DNA of 33,327 bases from an uncultured Pseudomonadota bacterium (GTDB lineage: Bacteria; Myxococcota_A; UBA796; SXON01). Positions 14,453 to 22,223 of the stretch are shown piece by piece. The notes under the pieces were generated by a model. That model ran no database searches and was not told the origin of the DNA. It worked only from the letters and a program-made list of their open reading frames with translations. The stretch spans positions 1 through 33,327 of the forward strand of contig CAIMSU010000163.1 of NCBI GenBank assembly GCA_903844155.1, read 5' to 3'. Every line of letters begins with the position of its first letter. The first letter of the stretch is position 1. Made by a program: the position numbers and the translations under genes.

Positions 14453-14739
14453 GCCTTCCGCTTCTTCTTGCCCGTCGCTGCTGCTGCCGCCGCAGCGCCC
14501 GCCGCAGCTCCAGTCGCGCCGATAACCGCCGTCGTTCCGGCGATGGTGCCCGTGATGGCTGCACCAGATGCGCTGGCCAGAGCAGCGCCGCTCAATGTGC
14601 CGATCGCGGTGCCCGTGCCCGCGGCACCGAGGACACCTGCTGCGCCGAGCATGGGGAGGACAACTGGTGCTGCCACGACAGCGAGAGCACCGCCCGCGAG
14701 GGTTCCTGCGCCGATCAACAAGGCCTTGGTCCAGCTCAT
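14449..14739 (-). CDS. Gly/Ala-rich hydrophobic peptide, 96 aa
   Basis: Start ATG 14739 follows AAGGAG by seven bases, so the longer frame to 14805 is rejected. After a short MSWTK head the chain is nearly all Gly, Ala, Val, Leu, Ile, Ser and Thr, with repeated small-xxx-small spacing. That suggests two or three glycine-zipper-type membrane helices. It ends in GKKKRKA. The segment GTLSGAALASAS and the Ala run plus basic tail parallel the C-terminus of the dynamin-like GTPase in the same operon (GTLSADAIAAAG... AAAAGKRRR). It could be a membrane or pore component of that unit. Function is inferred only from composition and context. Confidence 0.68.
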   Translation of the reverse strand: MSWTKALLIGAGTLAGGALAVVAAPVVLPMLGAAGVLGAAGTGTAIGTLSGAALASASGAAITGTIAGTTAVIGATGAAAGAAAAAAATGKKKRKA

Positions 14740-14782
14740 CGAAAACTCCTTGGTTCGGAGAGAGTACCACGCTCTGTGCCGT

Positions 14783-16153
14783 TCAAGGACCTGTGGTCGT
14801 CTCATTCGATTGGACTCGCTGTAGTGCCTCGAACGCGGCCTTCTCGAGGTCCGCCCGGCTCGTCGCTCCCCGGAGCAGTTTTTCCATAGAGGCTCCTGGC
14901 TCCGCGCTCAGGATCTTGCGAACGATGGCCTCGACCTCCGCCTTGACGTCGCCGACGAAGGCCGGGGAGCGGGAAAACCGCCGCGAAACCGCGGCGAGAA
15001 GCACGCTGCCACGAAGCTGGGCGACCGCGACATCCCGTTCTCGCCCCATCTGGACGAGGCTCCGAGCGTAGGGGTCATCATGGTCGTCGAGAATTGCCGT
15101 TGCAATCGCTACAGCGACCGCGGTGGACGCATTCCCGGTGCCACAGTCGGCCGTGGCGGACTGTCGTAGAAATCCTGGCACGCGCAAAGGGCCGCTGTCC
15201 GGAGGGCGCCAACGGGCCGCTTCACGCAGGGCTCGCTCTAGCTGTCGCACATTGCCGGGCCAGCTCTGGTCCTCCAGCCACCGGAGTGATTCTGGGTCGA
15301 TCGTGGTCTGACAGGACCGTGAAACCCTGGTGGTGATCTCGCGGATGTCCACGATCCTTCCCTTCAGCGGGGGGAGCGCCACCACCTGGTCCAGGCGCGC
15401 GCTTAGGTCCGAGCGCAGCACGCGCTCGGGAAGGGCGAGAAACTCCGCCTTCGTGTGGGCACGGTTGCTGGCGAGAACGATGACGAGGTCTTTTGCGGTG
15501 ATGTAGTCGGTTCCACCGACGCGCCTGAACCTCCCGGTCTGAAGGAGTCGCAAAAGTGGGGGCTGGAGTTCGGGCAGGTCGAGGAACTCGTCAATGAGGA
15601 TCGTTCCTCCCTTGTCTGCGCACTTCTCAACCAGCCCAATCCGCCTGTCGACGGCGCCGGTGAACGCGCCCTTCTCGTGCCCGAAGAGCTCAGAGAGCAG
15701 GATGTCCCCGTGCAGACCCCCGACGTCGGCTTCGATGAATGGGCCTGTGCGGTTGCTCCATCCATGAAGTGCGGCAGCAAAGGTAGTCTTGCCGACGCCC
15801 GGCGCCCCTACGAGCACAAGATTGTTCGGCTTTGGCAGACGCGCCGGGTCGGGAGTGGCAGACACGAAGTGTTCGGCGAGAAGACGGAGCTCAAAAACGG
15901 CGTGCCAAACCGCTGGCGATGCTGTCGAGATCTCGCCGGACATCTCGGCAGCGGCCTTGAGGTGCCGGTAGCCGAGCCGAGCGCTTTTGAGCGTCTGGAG
16001 GATGCTCTCCGCGCGTCGCGGCTGGTCGTCCCACATCGCCTGGCGCCAGCCAGAAAACGCCCGCTCCTGCTCGTCACTCCAACCGTCGGGCCGCCAGCCA
16101 ATCGGCGTTGGCTCGCTCGGGGGGCGCGGGAGCTCGGCTCGCCAGGCGCTCAT
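14783..16153 (-). CDS. Sigma54-activator-type AAA+ ATPase
   Basis: A 456-aa protein; ATG 16153 overlaps the dynamin stop (ATGA). The AAA+ domain shows Walker A GAPGVGKT (116-123), the GAFTGA loop (162-167) in ELFGHEKGAFTGAV, Walker B GTILIDEF (183-190), and the SWPGNVRQLERAL segment. GAFTGA normally contacts sigma54, so a transcription activator is possible. However, there is no receiver or GAF domain before it, and the C-terminal 130 residues do not look like the Fis-type helix-turn-helix of such activators. Coupling to a dynamin-like GTPase suggests either dedicated regulation of that unit or a remodelling role with the GAFTGA loop reused. Confidence 0.8.
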   Translation of the reverse strand: MSAWRAELPRPPSEPTPIGWRPDGWSDEQERAFSGWRQAMWDDQPRRAESILQTLKSARLGYRHLKAAAEMSGEISTASPAVWHAVFELRLLAEHFVSATPDPARLPKPNNLVLVGAPGVGKTTFAAALHGWSNRTGPFIEADVGGLHGDILLSELFGHEKGAFTGAVDRRIGLVEKCADKGGTILIDEFLDLPELQPPLLRLLQTGRFRRVGGTDYITAKDLVIVLASNRAHTKAEFLALPERVLRSDLSARLDQVVALPPLKGRIVDIREITTRVSRSCQTTIDPESLRWLEDQSWPGNVRQLERALREAARWRPPDSGPLRVPGFLRQSATADCGTGNASTAVAVAIATAILDDHDDPYARSLVQMGRERDVAVAQLRGSVLLAAVSRRFSRSPAFVGDVKAEVEAIVRKILSAEPGASMEKLLRGATSRADLEKAAFEALQRVQSNETTTGP

Positions 16154-17949
16154 CGTGTCCCCCGACGTCGCTTTCCAGCAGCAGCGGCTACGGGAACGGC
16201 CCCCCCAGTGGCCTCGGCGATCACGACGGCGCTCACCGTGCCAGCCGCAGCGATCGCGTCGGCGCTCAGCGTGCCGGCTGCGGCACCGGCTCTGGCCGCA
16301 CCGAGCCCGGGAACACCCCCACGTAGGTGCGCGATCGCGTTTCTCGTGTTCACGAGGTCCGCGAGCCACGCTTCGGATACCTTTGGTCGGCCGGATCGCT
16401 GCAGTTGCACGCGAAGCGACTCAACGGCGGTCCTCCAGTTGCGCTCGGCCTCTGCAACAACGGCATCGCCCGCGTCCTCCAGCCGCGGGCGGAGCTCGCT
16501 GTTGATGAAGGAGGCGACCGACGAATCGACGGCCCGATACCGGCTCGCCGCCCAGAGCCCCGCTCCGAGAGCCCCAGCGAGAAGGGTCAAAGGCCCGCCA
16601 AGGATAGACGCCAGGGAGCCCGTGAACAATTCTCCCAGGGCGAGACCGAGGCCTGAGGTAAGCGCGATGCCCGCGCCGCTACCCATCGCACCTCCGAGGA
16701 TCGCTGCCTCCGCGAGTCCGCCCGCTGCCAACGAACTGCGGATCTCGGCGGTAATGAGTGCAAGCCCGTCTTTGGTTATCGGGCTCGCGAGCCGAATTCC
16801 AGCAGACAGCCGCTCCATCAAAGCCTCGTGCTGGCGTTGCAAGGCATTTCGGGTTTTCCGGCGAAAGAACCGAACCTGTTCCTTTGTTGCCTCCTCCGCT
16901 GCATCTTGAAGCGCAGATGCCGAAAGCTTCGGCCAGTTCTTCGCATCGGCATGGAGTCGCCCAGCGGTCTCTCTAACGATGGCGTGGACGTCCTCTCGCA
17001 GCCCTCGAACCGCTTCCCAGACCTCCTCCTCCGCCCCTTCAAGCGGGCGCACACAGATCGCTGTCGCCGAGTGTACAGTGTCCATTGGACGAAATGACTC
17101 GTCGGCTCGTTGCTCCAGCAGTTCTGCGATGCGGCCAGCGGCAGGTAGAATCGAGTGTCGTGTCGCTACGGATTGCAGGGTGGTGCGCAAAGCATCGATC
17201 CGGCCGGTCCACGCATCGGAGCCCAGACCGCCGATGGTCAGTACGGGTGTTGGAGCGTCCGGCGAGAACATTCGGCGAGCGTGTTCCTGTAGGGCCGGAA
17301 GTTCAGACTGGGGTACGGCATCACATCTGGTCAACAGGATGATGTGCGCAGCCTGTGGGGAGAGCTCTGCGGGGAACCGGGCGACGTCGTGGCGAGACGG
17401 GGGCTGCGATGCCGGCCAGCAGAACACAACGATGTCCGCCCGCTGCAGTACATCCAGCCCTTCGCCCCCCTCCCCGACGCTGGAACTCCCCAGCCCGGGG
17501 GCGTCCACGAAGGCGAGCGCTGGGAACCCTGCCGTCGGGACGTAGCCGATCTCCGCTCGGGAGAATCGGGTCGGTGCATTCTCGTCGTTCGCGCGTCGCA
17601 ACACCTGGCTGATGTCCGTGCTTTCGAACTGGCCGCGATGCTCGTGGTCCACGAGCCTTGCGCGTCGTGCGTCGGCGGGAATCAGGACCGTGGGGACCTT
17701 CGTTGTCGGGAGCGCACCGGTCGGCAGTTCGGTGACCCCGGTGAGCGCGGCAACCAGCGTCGTCTTCCCGGCGCTGATGGGCCCCACCACCACCACAAGC
17801 GCTTCCTTCAGCGCCGGCAGATCCGCGAGGCGGCCGAGCACTTCCCGGCGGTCGGGGTCGGCCTCCCCCTTCGCCATCTCCGTGGCCAGCTCGCCGAGGT
17901 GCCCGACCAACTGCTCGACATCCGGGGACTGGCGCGATGTGGGGTTCAT
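16150..17949 (-). CDS. Dynamin-like GTPase
   Basis: A 599-aa protein. The GTPase domain has G1 GPISAGKT (56-63), G3 DAPGLG (149-154) and G4 TRCD (207-210), followed by helical stalk regions with heptad-like charge. A hydrophobic Gly/Ala-rich membrane hairpin lies around residues 425-475 (GLAEAAILGGAMGSG... LTLLAGALGAGLW). The last 55 residues are Ala-rich and end in GKRRRGTR. Bacterial dynamins bend or fuse membranes and some protect against phage or antibiotics. It is the first gene of a three-gene unit. Its promoter region is shared with the divergent micropeptide/AAA+ operon. Confidence 0.85.
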   Translation of the reverse strand: MNPTSRQSPDVEQLVGHLGELATEMAKGEADPDRREVLGRLADLPALKEALVVVVGPISAGKTTLVAALTGVTELPTGALPTTKVPTVLIPADARRARLVDHEHRGQFESTDISQVLRRANDENAPTRFSRAEIGYVPTAGFPALAFVDAPGLGSSSVGEGGEGLDVLQRADIVVFCWPASQPPSRHDVARFPAELSPQAAHIILLTRCDAVPQSELPALQEHARRMFSPDAPTPVLTIGGLGSDAWTGRIDALRTTLQSVATRHSILPAAGRIAELLEQRADESFRPMDTVHSATAICVRPLEGAEEEVWEAVRGLREDVHAIVRETAGRLHADAKNWPKLSASALQDAAEEATKEQVRFFRRKTRNALQRQHEALMERLSAGIRLASPITKDGLALITAEIRSSLAAGGLAEAAILGGAMGSGAGIALTSGLGLALGELFTGSLASILGGPLTLLAGALGAGLWAASRYRAVDSSVASFINSELRPRLEDAGDAVVAEAERNWRTAVESLRVQLQRSGRPKVSEAWLADLVNTRNAIAHLRGGVPGLGAARAGAAAGTLSADAIAAAGTVSAVVIAEATGGAVPVAAAAGKRRRGTR

Positions 17950-18127
17950 ACGAACATCGTATCAATGTCCTACGACATTTGTCGAATCGAGCGAACAAGA
18001 TGGCGCAACATACTGAAAGTACAGGAACACGACGCGGCTCGGCACTTGCACTCTGGGATGGCACACCGGACGACAACGCGAATCCCCGCGCAGTCCACCC
18101 GGCTCACCCCGTCCCTCGGAGCCCCTC
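17950..18127. promoter_or_regulatory. Shared divergent promoter region with palindromes
   Basis: A 178-base gap between the dynamin start (minus) and the first micropeptide (plus). It contains CGACA-TT-TGTCG (17973-17984), a perfect inverted repeat 24 bases before the dynamin start codon, and TACT-GAA-AGTA (18011-18021). These look like operators for a dimeric regulator. The 17950-18020 part is richer in A and T than the flanks, as expected for promoters. The arrangement allows both operons to respond together. Confidence 0.45.
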
Positions 18128-18202
18128 ATGGACCCCTTCCTCCTCGCCAAGATCACCATCGCCGTCCTCGAAGCCGTCGTCAAACACGGCAGCAAGCGCT
18201 GA
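18128..18202 (+). CDS. Micropeptide 1, 24 aa
   Basis: An amphipathic helix-forming peptide beginning MDPFLLAKITIAVLEAVVKH and ending GSKR. Start ATG 18128 follows CGGAG by six bases. Hydrophobic residues are spaced every three to four positions with Lys, Glu and His on the other face, as in membrane-active small peptides. It heads a run of three consecutive micro-genes, each with its own ribosome site, which argues against chance. Function unknown. Confidence 0.5.
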   Translation: MDPFLLAKITIAVLEAVVKHGSKR

Positions 18203-18231
18203 ACAACCCTCACCTCCTCAAGGATCATCCC

Positions 18232-18345
18232 ATGCTTCTCTACCCGCTTCCGCCCTTCTTCCCCTCCCCGTTCCCGACGCTTCCGCCCTGGTTCCCCCGC
18301 ATCCCGGGCCTCCCGATCGACCACACCGGCCCATTCAACCTCTGA
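18232..18345 (+). CDS. Micropeptide 2, 37 aa, Pro/Phe-rich
   Basis: Begins MLLYPLPPFFPSPFPTLPPW and ends DHTGPFNL. Ten of the first 31 residues are Pro, interleaved with Phe, Leu and Trp. Start ATG 18232 follows AAGGATCATCCC. The composition is like hydrophobic Pro-rich peptides that bind membranes or ribosomes. It lies 29 bases past micropeptide 1 and eight before micropeptide 3. No family recognised. Confidence 0.5.
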   Translation: MLLYPLPPFFPSPFPTLPPWFPRIPGLPIDHTGPFNL

Positions 18346-18353
18346 GGCTCGCC

Positions 18354-18431
18354 ATGTTCTTGCTCCCCGTTCTCATCGCCATCTTCACGGCTCTCGCCGA
18401 TCCGCCCCCGCCCACGTTCAACAACCGCTGA
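18354..18431 (+). CDS. Micropeptide 3, 25 aa, hydrophobic head
   Basis: MFLLPVLIAIFTALAD followed by PPPPTFNNR: a 14-residue hydrophobic stretch with a polyproline break. It is too short for a secreted product but could be a membrane-anchored peptide or leader. Its start resembles that of the 126-aa protein at 19419 (MFLIPIFGF). The next gene begins 25 bases downstream with a good AGGAG site. Confidence 0.48.
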   Translation: MFLLPVLIAIFTALADPPPPTFNNR

Positions 18432-18456
18432 TCCACAGCACTTCAGGAGTTTCATC

Positions 18457-18915
18457 ATGCCCATCTTCATCTTCGCCGGCATCGCCATCGCCGGGTTCAT
18501 CACCGCCGCCGTCTTTTGGGACCAGATCCGTGAGTGGGCCCAGACCACCCTCGCCGACTCCATCGGGCGCATCCTCGGTGCCGAAGCCCGCGAGGTGTTC
18601 CTCGACGTGCTCGTCGAGGCTGACAAGTTCATGAGCGCCGTCCGGCGCGTCGCCAAGAAGGCCTGGCAGGTGGTCCGTGAGGCCATCAAGAGCGCCGTCG
18701 TCACCATCGCGAAGGTCGCTTCGAACGTCTACCTCAAGCGCCTGTGCGCCTACATCGTCAAGGTGGTGGACGGGGTCGAGAAGGTCTACCGCGCCGTCGT
18801 TGAGGAGGAGGTGCCCTTCGAGGACCTGCCCGACGACGCCCGCGCCAACTTCATCCGCGGCTCCAAGCAGGAGGTCATGCACCTCCAGTTCGGCTCCGGC
18901 AACGACAACAACTAG
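18457..18915 (+). CDS. EDLP-family membrane-anchored protein A, 152 aa
   Basis: Start ATG 18457 follows CAGGAGTTTCATC. The N-terminal 20 residues (MPIFIFAGIAIAGFITAAVF) form one membrane segment, followed by FWDQIREWA and long amphipathic helices rich in Arg, Lys and Val. Near the C-terminus is EEEVPFEDLPDDARANFIRG. It aligns with the 126-aa protein at 19419 (FWEDIREWA, EEVPFEDLPESVQ) and shares the ELSWEDLP-type tail with 18939. The EDLP-coding DNA is identical over 26 bases between 18808-18833 and 19719-19744. Family and function not recognised. Confidence 0.72.
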   Translation: MPIFIFAGIAIAGFITAAVFWDQIREWAQTTLADSIGRILGAEAREVFLDVLVEADKFMSAVRRVAKKAWQVVREAIKSAVVTIAKVASNVYLKRLCAYIVKVVDGVEKVYRAVVEEEVPFEDLPDDARANFIRGSKQEVMHLQFGSGNDNN

Positions 18916-18938
18916 TCCATCCACCCAAAGGAAACACC

Positions 18939-19418
18939 ATGTTCAAAGACTTCTTCTCGTCCGCCAAGGACGTCCTCCAGTCCGCCTCCACGCTCGTTGA
19001 CCGCGCGAGGGTGGCCTTCCCCGACCTCTCCGACGACGACGAGAGCTTCTTCACCACCCAGATCGCGCCCCATCTCGCGCGCTGGGCTGTCGAGATGGAT
19101 CGGGACCGCAACCTCGACCAGGTCCTCGCCGATGGGTTCGCGCATGTAGCGAACGGGGAGGGCATCTCCGGGCCGTGTGGGCCGATCCTCGCCGCGCGCC
19201 TTGAGTGGTGTCTGGTGCCCGGGACCCGTGCGTGGGGGATGGCCCTGCACGCGGACCTCATGAGTGCGGCCGGGCCCATCCACCGCGTTGCCCGTTGGGA
19301 GTTGTCGTGGGAGGACCTGCCGGACCCGATCCGCGCGGCGAGCATCCGGCAGGGTCTGAAGCAGGGCCGGGTGGACTTCATCACGCTCGCGATGCCCGCC
19401 AGCCCGAAGGAGGCGTAG
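18939..19418 (+). CDS. EDLP-family soluble protein B, 159 aa
   Basis: Start ATG 18939 follows AAAGGAAACACC. It lacks the N-terminal membrane segment of its neighbours. The first 30 residues are amphipathic (MFKDFFSSAKDVLQSASTLV), the middle is rich in Trp and Asp, and the tail RWELSWEDLPDPIRAASIRQ parallels the EVPFEDLP tails of the flanking genes. The stop is directly followed by the start of the 126-aa gene. It may be the cytoplasmic member of a three-part assembly. Confidence 0.68.
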   Translation: MFKDFFSSAKDVLQSASTLVDRARVAFPDLSDDDESFFTTQIAPHLARWAVEMDRDRNLDQVLADGFAHVANGEGISGPCGPILAARLEWCLVPGTRAWGMALHADLMSAAGPIHRVARWELSWEDLPDPIRAASIRQGLKQGRVDFITLAMPASPKEA

Positions 19419-19799
19419 ATGTTCCTCATCCCCATCTTCGGCTTCCTCGTGGACGTGTTCCTGGTGACGGCGCCGGTCCTCGTGCCGTTGGCCCTCGTCA
19501 CCATGACGGTCGCGGCATTCTGGGAGGACATCAGGGAGTGGGCGGTGGACCTCGCTCACGGCTGGGTCCGTCGCACGCTCGGCAAGGGCGCAGAGCGCCT
19601 GTTGACGGACGCGATCGTCGTACTTGACCGCGTCATGGTGGCGGGGCGCAAGACGGTCCGCCGCGCGGTGTACGGCAAGGTGAGCGGGACGAAGGGGCGA
19701 CAGCACATCGTCACCGAAGAGGTGCCCTTCGAGGACCTGCCCGAGTCCGTCCAGGCCGAGCTCCGCAACGGCAGCATTGAACACACCTACGGCGTTTGA
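19419..19799 (+). CDS. EDLP-family membrane-anchored protein C, 126 aa
   Basis: Begins immediately after the preceding stop (TAG ATG). The hydrophobic N-terminus (MFLIPIFGFLVDVFLVTAPV) continues to about residue 33 and is followed by FWEDIREWAVDL, basic amphipathic helices, and TEEVPFEDLPESVQAELRNG near the end. It is a diverged duplicate of protein A at 18457. The shared EDLP tail could be a docking tag read by the AAA+ ATPase encoded 30 bases downstream; that is inference from order and conservation. Confidence 0.7.
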   Translation: MFLIPIFGFLVDVFLVTAPVLVPLALVTMTVAAFWEDIREWAVDLAHGWVRRTLGKGAERLLTDAIVVLDRVMVAGRKTVRRAVYGKVSGTKGRQHIVTEEVPFEDLPESVQAELRNGSIEHTYGV

Positions 19800-19829
19800 G
19801 CCGACAACCCACCCCTCCGAGAAAACATC

Positions 19830-21092
19830 ATGGCAAATGACTCTTTCAACTCCTCCGTCTGCCGCGTCCACGGCATGCCCTTCCAGCCTTGGACGGGCCT
19901 CGTCCGGCCCTCTGACGTCGGCTATCCGAGCCCGGCCCTCGCGAACGTCACCCTCACGGGCCTCTCTCCTCGGTACTGTCCGTCCTGCGCGGACACGGGC
20001 CGCCAGCGGCTTCGGATCGGCGACGTCAAGCGCGAGCAGCTTGGGGCGATCATCTACCGGCTGGCCGGGAGCGCCCAGGGGCGGGAGATGACGGTGGACC
20101 TGGGCGCGTCTGCTCCGGACTCCCGGGCCGGTCGCTCTGAGGCCGTGCCCGTCGGCCTTCCGGTCAGCCGGATGGTCCAACCGGCGACGGCTTCGCTCGT
20201 CGCGAAGCCGATCCAGGCGGCGCGCCCTCCGACCCCGGCCCTGCCGACGGTTCCGGCGGAGGACGACCATCGCCTCGACGACATCGTGCTCTCCCCAAGC
20301 GTGCGGAAGCAGCTGGCCCGTGCGGTGACCATCACGCGGAAGGCCGCCATCCTTGCTCGCTGGGGGTTGCGTCACCCGCCGAAGCCGATCCTGCTCTTCA
20401 TCGGCCCGTCGGGTACGGGCAAGACGTTGACGGGGACCGCCTACGCCCGGGAGATCGGACGGACGCTCCATGTTGTCTGCAGCACCGGGATCGAGGGTTC
20501 GCACGTGGGGGAGAGCCAGCAGAACCTCAAGAAGCTGTTCATCAAGGCCGAAGAGACGGGCGATGTGCTGTTCTTCGACGAGGCAGAATGGCTGCTTGGC
20601 AAGCGGTGCTCAAACCCGTCGAGTGCCGCGGACAGCGCGCTGAACGCCCTGCGGGATGAGCTGCTGAAGCTGCTGGAGACAGCGACGATGCCCGTGATCT
20701 TCGCCACGAACCTACCGGAGTCCGTCGATCCGGCATTCCGTCGTCGCATCGGGACGACGGTGAAATTCGAAATGCCGGATGAGGACGCGCGTCGTCGCAT
20801 CGTCGCGCGGGAGCTGCCCGTCGCAGCACCGCTTGAAGAGGGGACCACACACCGGGACGTCTGTGCACGCATCGCGGCAGGCTCGGAGAGCCTGTCCGGT
20901 GGCGACCTGCGCGAGGTCGTGAAGCTCGCGCTCGTCAGCGCCGTGCACGAGCGGGACGAAGCCGGACCGGTCCACATGGCAGACTTCGAGGCTGCGCTGG
21001 CGGAGGTGCTCGCCGCCCGTCAGGCGGTGTCGCGGAAGGAGCCGGTGGTGACGGTGGATGAGGTAGCGCCGGGTGATCTCCGACAAGCTTGA
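19830..21092 (+). CDS. AAA+ ATPase with N-terminal zinc knuckle, 420 aa
   Basis: The N-terminal 60 residues contain CRVHG and CPSCAD, a likely zinc knuckle, then a Pro/Ala linker to about residue 145. The AAA+ core has Walker A GPSGTGKT (192-199), the pore-type region GIEGSHVGESQQNLKKLF, Walker B DVLFFDEAE (245-253), sensor IFATNLPESVD and arginine finger FRRR (303-306). This is the classic FtsH/Cdc48-like order, without a protease domain. It probably remodels proteins, with the EDLP proteins as natural partners. A hairpin (21080-21105) overlaps the stop codon. Confidence 0.85.
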   Translation: MANDSFNSSVCRVHGMPFQPWTGLVRPSDVGYPSPALANVTLTGLSPRYCPSCADTGRQRLRIGDVKREQLGAIIYRLAGSAQGREMTVDLGASAPDSRAGRSEAVPVGLPVSRMVQPATASLVAKPIQAARPPTPALPTVPAEDDHRLDDIVLSPSVRKQLARAVTITRKAAILARWGLRHPPKPILLFIGPSGTGKTLTGTAYAREIGRTLHVVCSTGIEGSHVGESQQNLKKLFIKAEETGDVLFFDEAEWLLGKRCSNPSSAADSALNALRDELLKLLETATMPVIFATNLPESVDPAFRRRIGTTVKFEMPDEDARRRIVARELPVAAPLEEGTTHRDVCARIAAGSESLSGGDLREVVKLALVSAVHERDEAGPVHMADFEAALAEVLAARQAVSRKEPVVTVDEVAPGDLRQA

Positions 21093-21216
21093 TTCGGCTT
21101 GTCGGCATCCAATGGATGCCAAGTTGCGACCATCAGCTCATCTGAGTCCGAACGTCCGAACGAGCACTGGCTCGGCGTCATCTAAACAATCCACCTGCTC
21201 ACCGCGGAGACCCGTC
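21080..21216 (+). promoter_or_regulatory. Structured leader L1 with overlapping hairpins
   Basis: Hairpin 1 pairs CCGACAAGC (21080-21088) with 21097-21105 across the AAA+ stop codon. Hairpin 2 pairs GGCATCC (21104-21110) with GGATGCC (21114-21120). They share two bases, so only one can form fully. Downstream lies GTCCGAACGAGCACTGGCTC (21154-21173), also found in leader L2 and in part in L3. The distance from hairpin 2 to the next ATG (113 bases) is close to that in L2 (120) and L3 (122). Attenuation or translational control is likely. Confidence 0.5.
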
Positions 21217-21438
21217 ATGCGCTCACTTCACACTGTACCCATCAGGAAAATTGGCCGCAAGGCCTGCGCCGGTTGCTCGGACTGGACGACCTTCGGGTTC
21301 ACGCGCCGAGGTGGTCGGTGGATCTCGATTCCGTCTTCGCAGAGCGCGTTGTGCCGACGGTGCCACCGGAACATGGCTCGGTGGGCCCTGGTCGATTGCG
21401 ATCACGCGACGGTGGCAACTCCGCTCGAGGCTGCGTAA
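21217..21438 (+). CDS. Small zinc-ribbon protein, 73 aa
   Basis: Start ATG 21217 follows CGGAGACCCGTC, so the longer frame from 21073, which would overlap the AAA+ gene and the leader, is rejected. Two Cys pairs, CAGC (residues 18-21) and CRRC (about 46-49), could bind one zinc. A third region ends DCDHATVATP. Charged Arg-rich segments between the pairs suggest nucleic-acid or protein contact. It is the first of three genes each preceded by a related leader. Confidence 0.6.
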   Translation: MRSLHTVPIRKIGRKACAGCSDWTTFGFTRRGGRWISIPSSQSALCRRCHRNMARWALVDCDHATVATPLEAA

Positions 21439-21551
21439 AGCCTGTCTTCGGTCGATGGCCGTCGGCGTTGAGGGACGATCGGAAGCTGAGCCAGCGATCG
21501 AAGTAGGGTCCGGACCGGGTGGACGTCCATCCCGCCTGATTGTGGCCTGTC

Positions 21552-21671
21552 GGCATCGTTAGGATGCCATCTGGATATCGCAGGCATCTACCGCGGACGC
21601 GTCCGAACGCGGACTGGCTCGGCGTCTACATCGCATACCGCTCCTACAGAGTGGTTCCGGAGCCAATCATC
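21552..21671 (+). promoter_or_regulatory. Structured leader L2 with three-way pairing choice
   Basis: Segment 1 GGCATC (21552-21557) can pair with segment 2 GATGCC (21563-21568), which can instead pair with segment 3 GGCATC (21583-21588). Mutually exclusive stems of this kind are typical of attenuators. The conserved box at 21601-21626 (GTCCGAACGCGGACTGGCTC and onward) matches L1. A CGGAG site lies nine bases before ATG 21672. The stretch 21439-21551 before it shows nothing I can assign. Confidence 0.5.
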
Positions 21672-22223
21672 ATGTCCACGTTCACACCTGTCACTGAGCC
21701 CCAACACCCCGCCACTACTGACATCGAGTCCGATGAGGGAGCGACCATGGTTGTGGACGCCGGCCCATGGCGGGGCGTTGTTCGCTGGGCCTCGGCGGTG
21801 GGCATGGCCGCGCTGACAGGGGTGGCGCTCGGCTTCACCTGCAATGCCGCTGGGATGGGCATGATCGGGCCGCAATCGACCCTGATGAGGATGGCCCCGT
21901 TCGCGATCGGGACGCTCTATGGCGTCGCCGGTGGCCTGAGCTTGGTCGACTGGGCCAGCGAGCAGACACGTCGCGCGTACGTCTTTGCTGGCGGGCTGGC
22001 CTTCGCTGCACCCATGATCGGGCTCGGGGTCCTTCGTATGCTCGAGCTGTCCTACAGCCCAGAAGCCGTATTCCGTGGTGGCGTCTCGACCCTCCTTGAA
22101 GTCGGGGGGGCCGTGGCTCTCACCCAGGTCGGTGATGTGATGCGGAGCGCTCGGCTGCGCCGGGATGAGCAGTTCCGAAAGGCGGAGCTCGCGACCGTGA
22201 ACAAGCCAATCAGCATCCCATAG
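21672..22223 (+). CDS. Four-helix membrane protein, 183 aa
   Basis: After a short acidic N-terminus the chain has four hydrophobic segments (about residues 40-60, 68-90, 100-120 and 135-155), with VRWASAVGMAALTGVALGF and LYGVAGGLSLVDWAS as landmarks. The C-terminus is cytoplasmic-type, Arg-rich. It is a clear paralogue of the 371-aa protein that follows and lacks that protein's long N- and C-terminal extensions. Longer upstream frames run through the leader and are rejected. Function unknown. Confidence 0.7.
   Translation: MSTFTPVTEPQHPATTDIESDEGATMVVDAGPWRGVVRWASAVGMAALTGVALGFTCNAAGMGMIGPQSTLMRMAPFAIGTLYGVAGGLSLVDWASEQTRRAYVFAGGLAFAAPMIGLGVLRMLELSYSPEAVFRGGVSTLLEVGGAVALTQVGDVMRSARLRRDEQFRKAELATVNKPISIP

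Noticed and set aside
15455-16909. Plus-strand 484-aa frame opposite the AAA+ and dynamin genes
   Set aside because: The minus-strand genes have full Walker, GAFTGA and G-motifs; the plus frame has none and no ribosome site.
18912-20504. Minus-strand 530-aa frame opposite the EDLP and AAA+ genes
   Set aside because: Arg/Gly/His-rich shadow of four plus-strand genes, each with a Shine-Dalgarno sequence and shared motifs.
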